DNA from: Candidatus Microgenomates bacterium | GTDB taxonomy: Bacteria; Patescibacteriota; Dojkabacteria; SC72 | NCBI GenBank assembly: GCA_012797935.1 | Contig: JAAZOC010000089.1 | Location: forward strand, 1-11,856 | Direction of reading: 5' to 3' | DNA: 11,856 nucleotides | Shown: one piece after another, positions 5,970 through 11,856 of the stretch | Layout of the letters: each line of letters opens with the position of its first letter | Position numbering within the stretch: the first letter of the stretch is position 1 | The notes under the pieces: model-generated | Databases searched by the model: none | The model's input: the letters and a program-made list of their open reading frames with translations, nothing else | What the model was told of the DNA's origin: nothing | Translations under genes and position numbers: made by a program

Positions 5970-7663
5970 TTTTTAGAATATCTCCATTCTTTAACACTAA
6001 ACTGAATACTTTGTCGTCCATTCCATATATTTATATCTGGATACCCTACGACATCTATTTCATCATTTTCTTTAAGGTTTTCTGTATCTTCATTACATCC
6101 AAACATTATTAGTGTTAGCAAATCAATACCATTACCTTTAACAAGTAGCTTCATATGGTTACTTTCTTTTCCCATAATATTTTTCTTTACCACTATTAAG
6201 TGAGAAAGTGCAATAACTGGTTTTGTATTACCATATCCAAATGGTTCCAGAGTATTTAATTTATCAACTAAGCTATATGACACATCATCCGATTCAAGTA
6301 GCAAATCAATATACAGTTTTGGAACAAGTTGTTCCTTCTTTATTTTCTTGTTTGCATATTCAATAATTTTTTCTTTAAACTCCTCTACTTTCTCCTCTTT
6401 GACTGTAAAACCCGCTGCTAGCTCATGACCACCAAACCTATGAAGATATTTACTGAATTTTGTTAATGTCTTAGTTATATCAAAACCAGATATACTTCTT
6501 GCAGATCCTTTTATTACTCCTTCATTGTTAGTTGCTACTAACACAGGCTTATGAAATTCTTCTTGTAGTTTACCAGCAACTAAACCGATTACTCCTTCGT
6601 GCCAATCTTTACCCAATACAAATAGTAGATTGTTTTCTAAATCAATATTCTTCTTGGATATTTCTAAAAGGTCTTGGGTTATTTTCTGTCTATCAAAGTT
6701 TAGGTTTTCAAGTTGATTAGCAATTTCTTTACATTGAGTATCATTACTACCTACCAAAAGTCTAACAGCATCCATTGGAGAACCTATTCTTCCAGCAGCA
6801 TTTATTCTTGGACCTAAGATATATCCAATGTGGTAAGAGGAGATATCTTTTAGATCAATTCCAGCTCTCAGCGCTAATTCTCTCAATCCTTTTCTTCTAC
6901 CTTTTCTCATTTGTTGCAAACCATATTTCACAAATATTCTGTTTACATCTACAAGTGGCATTAGATCAGTTATTGTTGCTAAAGCAACAAGATCCAAACC
7001 TTTAGTGTCTTCAGTAATGTTACTATCCATTCCTACAATATCCTTAATTGCCTGTACAAGAAGAAATACTACAGCACTACCACATATTTCTCTTTGAGGA
7101 TATTCCTTCTCAGGATACATTTGATGTACAAGTGGATAGTCTAAATTTTCTAGTAATAATTCAGGAGGTTGATGGTGATCTGTAATGACAAATTTAAGTC
7201 CTTTTTCATCTCTGTATCTTTTAATTAATTCTTTATCTCTGACACCACAGTCTACTGATATCAGTAATTTTCCACCAAGATCAATTACATCATTTAATGA
7301 ATCTTCAGTTAATCCATATCCTTGCTCTATACGATTTGGAATATATGGTAAAACATCTATCTTGGTATTAAGAAATTTAGACAAATCTTTGTAAAGAAAT
7401 TCCCATATTATGCTAGATGCACAGATTCCATCAGCATCATAGTCTCCATGTATGATTATTTTTTCTTTCAACTCTATACTTTTAATGATTTCCTTTGCTG
7501 CTTTCTTTGTATCAAAAAGTTTCTTGTAACTAGGAATATCTGAAATATTTGGTTCTAGGAATTTAGATTCGTTTTCTATATTTCTAGATTGAAGAATATG
7601 TTTCAAAATATCGTCTTCTTTTTTCTTTGGGAATATCCATTCCCTCTTAGTCTGTAAACTCAT
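5966..7663 (-). CDS. recJ: Single-stranded-DNA-specific 5'-3' exonuclease RecJ
   Basis: DHH-superfamily nuclease that degrades single strands 5' to 3' in recombination and mismatch or base-excision repair. At 565 aa it is close to E. coli RecJ (577 aa). Visible motifs in order are IHGDYDADG (71-79, metal site), SVDCG (136-140), ITDHHQP (160-166, the DHH motif), LVALATITDLMPL (225-237), GPRINAAGR (284-292), and the DHHA1 signature RFGGHELAAGF (409-419). A C-terminal OB-type region with EPFGYGN (473-479) is typical of bacterial RecJ. All catalytic motifs are intact. The start overlaps the end of recX by 17 bases, so recJ is the third gene of a recA-recX-recJ operon and is probably translationally linked to recX. 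Tail-to-tail overlap with aspS leaves no room for an intergenic terminator. Confidence 0.97.
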   Translation of the reverse strand: MSLQTKREWIFPKKKEDDILKHILQSRNIENESKFLEPNISDIPSYKKLFDTKKAAKEIIKSIELKEKIIIHGDYDADGICASSIIWEFLYKDLSKFLNTKIDVLPYIPNRIEQGYGLTEDSLNDVIDLGGKLLISVDCGVRDKELIKRYRDEKGLKFVITDHHQPPELLLENLDYPLVHQMYPEKEYPQREICGSAVVFLLVQAIKDIVGMDSNITEDTKGLDLVALATITDLMPLVDVNRIFVKYGLQQMRKGRRKGLRELALRAGIDLKDISSYHIGYILGPRINAAGRIGSPMDAVRLLVGSNDTQCKEIANQLENLNFDRQKITQDLLEISKKNIDLENNLLFVLGKDWHEGVIGLVAGKLQEEFHKPVLVATNNEGVIKGSARSISGFDITKTLTKFSKYLHRFGGHELAAGFTVKEEKVEEFKEKIIEYANKKIKKEQLVPKLYIDLLLESDDVSYSLVDKLNTLEPFGYGNTKPVIALSHLIVVKKNIMGKESNHMKLLVKGNGIDLLTLIMFGCNEDTENLKENDEIDVVGYPDINIWNGRQSIQFSVKEWRYSKN

Positions 7664-8297
7664 TTATGAATTGCTCAATTAAATCCCAATTAAAACCTTT
7701 CCTTAACAAGAAATCAATTTTCTTTCTATCTTCAAAAGTAATTTTTTCTTGTTTGAATTTTTTCTCATATACTTTTTTTAGCATGCTATACTCATCTTCT
7801 ACCAATTCATTAACTTTCTCCTCTGCAATATCTCTTGATACTCCTTTAGAGAGAAGCTCTGATATCAATATTGCTTTTCCTCTTGGTTTGTTCTTAATTC
7901 TTGATTGAACAAAAAGTAAAGCAAAGTTACCATCATCAATATACCCATATTCATTTAATTTACGAAGAACATATTCAATTGTATCTTCTAATTTTTCTTT
8001 GGATATATCAGAGTACCACTTACCTTTTTGCTTCAAAGAAAGTTCTCTTAGGTATTTCTTAACTTGAAATTGAGTCTTAGGACCTCTAGCTATGTAATCA
8101 ACCGATCTTGAAAGAAATCTATTTTGAATCTCATCCTTGAATATATTTTCAGACTCTAGATCAGCAATTTCTTTCCCAACATACAAAGAGTATTTAGCAA
8201 CAATATCCAAAGATATACCACAAAAGAATTGGTTGTCCAAGAACATACTTACCCTTGATGGGTCCTTCTTTTGAGATGCTAATTTTGTAATTTTCAT
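7647..8297 (-). CDS. recX: Regulatory protein RecX
   Basis: RecX binds RecA filaments and modulates their activity. The protein (216 aa) has the family's three-helix repeats: the SRSVDYIARGPKTQFQVKKYL stretch (63-83), the second unit around LNEYGYIDDGNFALLFVQSR (114-133), and KPRGKAILISELLSKGVS (137-154). A third unit with FLLRKGFNWDLIEQFI ends the protein. The N-terminal part (about 1-55) resembles the beta-rich extension of Firmicute RecX. Its ATG follows the recA stop with no gap (TAG then ATG), and it overlaps recJ at its 3' end. Being immediately after recA is the usual RecX context and supports the call. Confidence 0.93.
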   Translation of the reverse strand: MKITKLASQKKDPSRVSMFLDNQFFCGISLDIVAKYSLYVGKEIADLESENIFKDEIQNRFLSRSVDYIARGPKTQFQVKKYLRELSLKQKGKWYSDISKEKLEDTIEYVLRKLNEYGYIDDGNFALLFVQSRIKNKPRGKAILISELLSKGVSRDIAEEKVNELVEDEYSMLKKVYEKKFKQEKITFEDRKKIDFLLRKGFNWDLIEQFINEFTD

Positions 8298-9326
8298 CTA
8301 CTTAACTTTTGCTTTAACTTCTTTCTCTATCTTTTCTCTTAATTTTTTATCTTCTCTTAAAACATCTGCGGTAGCTTCTCTACCTTGTGCCAATTGTACA
8401 TCTCCATACTTAAACCAAGTCCCAGATTTTTGAAGTATTCCTAATTCAAGTGCAGCATCAATCACACTACTTTCTTTGTCTATACCCATTGGATATATCA
8501 TATTGAAGGTAGCTTCTTTGAAAGGAGGTGCAACTTTGTTTTTAACAATTTTCACTTTTCTTGAATGTCCAACTACTTGTCCATCTTTAAGAATCTTGTC
8601 TTTTTGTCTAATATCCATTCTTACAGAAGCATAGAATTTGAGTGCATTACCACCAGTTGTAGTTTCAGGATTTCCAAACATAACTCCAATCTTCATTCTT
8701 AACTGATTTAGGAAGATTATTGTTGTTCCAGATTTACTACTTATTGCTGTAATTTTTCTTAATGCTTGAGACATTAATCTTGCTTGTAATCCCATATGGC
8801 TATCTCCCATATCTCCTTCTATCTCAGCTCTTGGTGTAAGTGCTGCTACAGAGTCTACGACGATAACTCCAAATGCTGCTGATCTTACTAATGTCTCTAA
8901 AATCTCTAATGCTTGCTCTCCGAAATCTGGTTGAGATATATACAATTCATCAATATTCAGACCAATATTCTTTGCATACGAGGCATCAAAGGCATGCTCT
9001 GCATCTATGAATGCAACAGCTTCTCCCATTCTCTGTGCTTCAGTAAGGATATGAATGGCCAGTGTAGTCTTACCAGAGGACTCAGGACCGTAGATTTCAA
9101 TAATTCTACCCTTTGGTATACCACCAACACCTAAGGCAACATCCAAGGACAATGCACCAGTTGGAATGACATCAATATCTACTTTTTTCTGATCACCAAG
9201 TTTCATTATAGATCCTTTACCAAACTGTTTCTCTATTTGAGATATCGCCATTTCAATGGCCTTCTTTTTAGGAGACTCAACTACTGGTGTTTCTACCTTC
9301 TCTTTTGTCTTAACTACTTCTTTCAT
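8298..9326 (-). CDS. recA: Recombinase RecA
   Basis: ATP-dependent strand-exchange recombinase that forms filaments on single-stranded DNA. It is a full-length 342 aa. The Walker A motif GPESSGKTT lies at 80-88, Walker B VIVVDSVAAL at 154-163, the L1 region EIEGDMGDSHMGLQARLMSQ at 168-187, and L2 with GVMFGNPETTTGGNALKF at 214-231. The N-terminal about 20 residues (KEVVKTKEKVETPVVESPKK) are a Lys/Glu-rich extension ahead of the usual helix. The C-terminus is short and mixed in charge (EKIEKEVKAKVK) rather than the acidic tail of E. coli RecA. It is the first gene of the recA-recX-recJ operon with a good promoter upstream. No canonical LexA box (GAAC-N4-GTTC or CTGT-N8-ACAG) was seen in the 99-base upstream gap. 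Confidence 0.99.
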   Translation of the reverse strand: MKEVVKTKEKVETPVVESPKKKAIEMAISQIEKQFGKGSIMKLGDQKKVDIDVIPTGALSLDVALGVGGIPKGRIIEIYGPESSGKTTLAIHILTEAQRMGEAVAFIDAEHAFDASYAKNIGLNIDELYISQPDFGEQALEILETLVRSAAFGVIVVDSVAALTPRAEIEGDMGDSHMGLQARLMSQALRKITAISSKSGTTIIFLNQLRMKIGVMFGNPETTTGGNALKFYASVRMDIRQKDKILKDGQVVGHSRKVKIVKNKVAPPFKEATFNMIYPMGIDKESSVIDAALELGILQKSGTWFKYGDVQLAQGREATADVLREDKKLREKIEKEVKAKVK

Positions 9327-9359
9327 ATTTATGGGCTATTTAATTTAAGAATATATTTA

Positions 9360-9388
9360 AGGATAACAGAGGAGAATGATTGAGTCAA
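9360..9388 (-). promoter_or_regulatory. recA-recX-recJ promoter
   Basis: On the minus strand, TTGACT (9388-9383) is followed by exactly 17 bases and TATCCT (9365-9360). This is a good sigma-70-like -35 and an acceptable -10. The predicted start lies near 9353, giving a 5' UTR of about 26 nt before the recA ATG, with no Shine-Dalgarno sequence. The AT-rich inverted sequence TTAATTAACTAATTA just upstream (about 9400-9416) has no assigned role. Confidence 0.65.
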
Positions 9389-9425
9389 AGACCTAAAGTA
9401 ATTAGTTAATTAACCGATAATATTT

Positions 9426-10016
9426 TTATACAAAATCTCTTGAGAGTACTTTTGAGAGATTTTCAACAAATGAATTTCTTAAACTCTCATCCTCTCTGAT
9501 GTATCTTGCAACTTCAATTTGGATAGCTGGAATTCTTAGATTGGAAGCAACGAATTCGGTTATTGTCTCTTGATTGTTGTCTAAAAGTCTAAGAACTGAA
9601 ACATTTATACCTCTTAATTCTCCATGTCCAAGAGAATCTTTAATTTTCATTGCCAATTTTCTAGATCTCAAGAATTTAGTTGGATAGTAGATACCAATAT
9701 CATACAAATGTTCATCACTTAAACCATGTATGTCAGCAACAAATTTTATCTTTTCAGTTTTTACAATTTCAACTATTTCTTGCTTATATGGATTATCTTT
9801 CTCTTTGTGGAAGTTTGGATCATAGTCTATATCCTTTGATGAATATATGCCAAAACATTCAATATTTCGACAAACCTCTTCCACTATTGCATCTGTCAAT
9901 GGCTCACCTTGTTTGTATGCCATGTTTAATCTTGGCCTCCTATGTGCATACACATGTGGTGCTGAAAGAAGGAGAGAAATTTTACCTTGTATAACTTTGT
10001 ATTCTGGGCAATTCAT
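9426..10016 (-). CDS. Small N-formylglutamate amidohydrolase-like protein
   Basis: The 196-aa protein shows the pattern of the N-formylglutamate amidohydrolase (FGase) superfamily, metal-dependent amidohydrolases related to zinc peptidases. An early LLLSAPHVYAHRR (15-27) carries candidate ligands His21 and His25. GEPLTDAIVEEV (37-48) matches the conserved acidic/Thr-Asp segment. FVADIHGLSDEH (92-103) carries His97. QIEVARYIR (166-174) resembles the conserved substrate-side Glu/Arg segment. It is shorter than typical FGases (about 250-270 aa) but keeps the key blocks. No histidine-degradation genes are nearby, so the hut pathway role is doubtful and the true substrate is unknown. There is no signal peptide. 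It lies upstream of recA on the same strand, but 99 bases including a promoter separate the two. Confidence 0.75.
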   Translation of the reverse strand: MNCPEYKVIQGKISLLLSAPHVYAHRRPRLNMAYKQGEPLTDAIVEEVCRNIECFGIYSSKDIDYDPNFHKEKDNPYKQEIVEIVKTEKIKFVADIHGLSDEHLYDIGIYYPTKFLRSRKLAMKIKDSLGHGELRGINVSVLRLLDNNQETITEFVASNLRIPAIQIEVARYIREDESLRNSFVENLSKVLSRDFV

Positions 10017-10092
10017 TACAAATAACTTACCATATATTGATGTACTTTTTCAAATATGTAAAAATTAAGTGAATAAATTTATATAACTAATT

Positions 10093-10680
10093 ATGAAGAG
10101 ATTATTTAATTTGATAGCAGTTTTTGTACTATCAATCATTCCATTGTCATTAATGGCAACACCTTTGTTAGCACAAGCAGAAGAAGATACTATGCTTGAT
10201 ACCTCATACGAAGATTATGATTGGGAGTCATATGTACCTCATGATTATGAATACGATTATAACTACGACTTTGATTCCTCAAATATTTCAGAAGAGGGGA
10301 TTGCTGCACTTGGAGCTTTAGGCATACTGTTTGGAGGAGTAATGTTATTCATAGCTCTTGGAACTTCTTTTGTTCTTTACATATATTCTTCATTTGCATT
10401 GATGACAATTGCAAAAAAATTAGAAATGGAGAATGCATGGTTTGCATGGATACCAATATTGAATCTGGCTTTACTTCTAAAGATGGGAATGCAAAATCCA
10501 TGGTTAGTACTTCTAATCTTAATCCCTGGAATTGGTGCTTTCATATTGGCTGTACTTTCTGTAATTGCAATTATGAAGGTTTGTGAAAAGAGAGGTTATG
10601 ACAAATTATTAGGATTGTTAAGTTTAGTACCTGTTGCAAACTTAATCCTTCTTGGTGTATTGGCCTGGGGAAAGAAGTAA
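10093..10680 (+). CDS. Secreted/membrane protein with signal peptide and DUF5684-like membrane domain
   Basis: A classical signal sequence spans residues 1-29 (MKRLFNLIAV..., likely cleavage after LLAQA before EED). It is followed by an extracellular linker (30-61) dominated by Asp, Glu and Tyr (YEDYDWESY, DYEYDYNYDFD). The rest is a multi-pass membrane domain with segments near 72-98, 116-130, 136-160 and 172-192. It shows the repeated pattern ENAWFAWIPILNLALLLK ... GYDKLLGLLSLVPVANLILL, the signature I associate with DUF5684 proteins, whose function is unknown. A TATAAC at 10082-10087, five bases before the ATG, may be its -10, which would make the mRNA nearly leaderless; no -35 is clear. 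The ATG has no Shine-Dalgarno site. It converges with rmuC and shares a hairpin terminator. Confidence 0.85.
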   Translation: MKRLFNLIAVFVLSIIPLSLMATPLLAQAEEDTMLDTSYEDYDWESYVPHDYEYDYNYDFDSSNISEEGIAALGALGILFGGVMLFIALGTSFVLYIYSSFALMTIAKKLEMENAWFAWIPILNLALLLKMGMQNPWLVLLILIPGIGAFILAVLSVIAIMKVCEKRGYDKLLGLLSLVPVANLILLGVLAWGKK

Positions 10681-10698
10681 GAAAATCTTTCACGATCT

Positions 10699-10726
10699 AT
10701 AGGGGGTACTTAGTATCCCCTATTTT
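10699..10726 (+). terminator. Rho-independent terminator after the gene at 10093
   Basis: ATAGGGGGTAC (10699-10709), loop TTA, and GTATCCCCTAT (10713-10723) form an 11-pair stem with one G-T wobble. TTT then G follow on the plus strand. The 3-base loop is exactly the complement of the rmuC stop codon. On the minus strand the hairpin lacks a T run, so it mainly serves the plus strand. Confidence 0.8.
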
Positions 10727-11852
10727 GTTCATCATTACCCATATCTGGTAAGAGTTGTGGTTGAGGTTCAGATTCTAGGATTCCTTCTTGTTTTACTCTA
10801 TCAACTCTTCTTACGAGTTGATTGAATCTAGTTGTATTAACAGTATCATACTGCTTTTGAAGAGAGTCTATTCTTTCTCCAATTTTGTAAAATGATTCAG
10901 AGAATGTATCAAACTCCTTCTCAAAAGCTTTAACATGTCCAATAATATTATATATATTCTTCTGAACTCTAAAATTCTCATACGACTGTTTAACCATTCT
11001 CAATATAGCTGTAAAACTAAACGGACCTGCTAAAACAACTTTATTTGCCATTGCTTCCTGTGATATTTCAGGCAATTTGTCATATATATATGAAAATATC
11101 ATTTCATTTGGAATGAAAAGAATAACAAAATCAACAGTCTTATCCTCTGGATTTATATAGTCTCTATTCGTTACTTGTTTGATCTTCTCCTTAACATCTC
11201 TTTCAAACATCTTCATATACTTCTCCTTCATATCCTTATCCTCTGTTTCAGACATTCTTTGAAGATTAGCATAAGGGAATTTAGAATCAACATTTATTCT
11301 AGTTCTATCAGGAAGAAATATTGCAAAATCAGGTCTTGTTTCGGAACCTGCTTGCTCTTTGTTAAATTCATAGTCTTCACCTCTAACAAAACCAGCCATT
11401 TTCAAAAGATCATCCGCTACTTGTTCTCCAAACTGTCCTCTTAATTGATTGTTCGAAAGGACTTTCTTCAAACTCTCAGTACTTACAGAAAGTTGTTCTG
11501 TAATCTTTCTACTTTCATCAACAGAACTCTTTAATGTAGCAAAAGAATCGATCCTCTCTTTTTCAGCACCTTTTAAATACTCTTCCATATTTTTTACCAT
11601 TCTTGTTATCTCTGCTCTCTTGTTATCCAGCTCTATACGGTTCTGTTTAGTTTCAGAAGATAGCTTTTCATTTGCCATTCTAACAAGATCCTCATTTGCA
11701 CGATTCAATACTACAGGAAGTAATTCAGTAAGTTTGTGCTCAATTGTTTCTGATATTTCTTCTGTATTATTAGATTGTCCTCTTTTGAGAAAGTAGAAGA
11801 TTCCAAGACCTAAAAGGATACCACCAACAAGAGCTATAATAACTTCGGGCAT
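10710..11852 (-). CDS. rmuC: RmuC family DNA recombination protein
   Basis: RmuC proteins carry a PD-(D/E)XK-type nuclease-like core and limit inverted-repeat rearrangements; the exact reaction is unsettled. The protein (380 aa) begins with one hydrophobic segment (about 4-22) that anchors it to the membrane. A long charged coiled-coil stretch follows (about 28-130). The RmuC core then begins with LRGQFGEQVADDLLKMAGF (137-155), RPDFAIFLPD (173-182) and the likely active-site strand INVDSKFPYANLQR (186-199). VDFVILFIPNEMIFSYIYDK (240-259) and GPFSFTAILRMVKQ (276-289) are also typical. The C-terminus is a short Gln/Pro-rich tail. The ATG at 11852 lies four bases from the window end; the immediate anchor makes it a natural start, but a start further upstream cannot be excluded. 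Confidence 0.95.
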   Translation of the reverse strand: MPEVIIALVGGILLGLGIFYFLKRGQSNNTEEISETIEHKLTELLPVVLNRANEDLVRMANEKLSSETKQNRIELDNKRAEITRMVKNMEEYLKGAEKERIDSFATLKSSVDESRKITEQLSVSTESLKKVLSNNQLRGQFGEQVADDLLKMAGFVRGEDYEFNKEQAGSETRPDFAIFLPDRTRINVDSKFPYANLQRMSETEDKDMKEKYMKMFERDVKEKIKQVTNRDYINPEDKTVDFVILFIPNEMIFSYIYDKLPEISQEAMANKVVLAGPFSFTAILRMVKQSYENFRVQKNIYNIIGHVKAFEKEFDTFSESFYKIGERIDSLQKQYDTVNTTRFNQLVRRVDRVKQEGILESEPQPQLLPDMGNDEQNRGY

Positions 11853-11856
11853 AGTG

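Noticed and set aside
9400..9416. AT-only inverted sequence upstream of recA as a LexA/SOS operator
   Set aside because: It matches no known LexA box type and such AT palindromes occur by chance in DNA of this composition.
9680..10068. Two plus-strand open frames opposite the FGase-like gene
   Set aside because: Rich in His, Cys and Leu without motifs; the minus-strand frame carries the conserved blocks.
11175..11796. Two plus-strand open frames opposite rmuC
   Set aside because: Ser/Phe/Leu-rich shadows of a well-conserved RmuC frame.
1..11856. CRISPR arrays, insertion sequences, phage or toxin-antitoxin genes
   Set aside because: No regularly spaced repeats, transposase motifs, terminal inverted repeats or phage proteins were seen; all sizeable open regions are accounted for by housekeeping genes.

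Overview
The window is AT-rich, gene-dense bacterial chromosome with no mobile elements, CRISPR array or phage genes. It holds ten complete protein genes, one gene cut by the left edge (ileS), one tRNA gene and one T-box riboswitch. Intergenic gaps are tens of bases long, several genes overlap, and no start codon has a recognisable Shine-Dalgarno sequence. The compact layout, the lack of Shine-Dalgarno sites, the eukaryote-like IleRS, the archaeal-type AspRS and a GluRS with a Clostridia-like N-terminus suggest a small-genome bacterium of the Patescibacteria/CPR kind. An AT-rich lineage such as Dojkabacteria would fit. This placement is inference; no rRNA is present to confirm it.

Layout. 1-1075 (minus): 5' part of ileS behind a transcription-attenuating T-box leader. 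An Ile codon (AUC) sits in the specifier loop, followed by the antiterminator and a competing terminator. 1111-1500 (plus): small unknown protein. 1502-3199 (minus): gltX (GluRS) followed 13 nt later by tRNA-Gln(CUG). 3241-5969 (plus): a membrane-anchored extracytoplasmic protein of unknown function, then aspS. 5966-9326 (minus): recA-recX-recJ, a tight recombination and repair operon with a good sigma-70-like promoter ahead of recA. 9426-10016 (minus): small N-formylglutamate amidohydrolase-like protein. 10093-10680 (plus): secreted/membrane DUF5684-like protein. 10710-11852 (minus): rmuC.

How the genes relate. Two themes dominate. The first is aminoacyl-tRNA supply: IleRS under tRNA-sensing control, GluRS next to tRNA-Gln, and AspRS. 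The gltX/tRNA-Gln pairing and the U1-A72 pair of the tRNA fit an indirect Glu-tRNA-Gln to Gln-tRNA-Gln route through GatCAB, which is not in the window. The second theme is DNA recombination and repair: RecA, its modulator RecX, the 5'-3' single-strand exonuclease RecJ, and RmuC. No wholly new multi-gene system was recognised. The most notable items are the T-box, the altered HIGH motif (HYGT) of IleRS, the general absence of Shine-Dalgarno sites, and the unknown proteins at 1111 and 3241.
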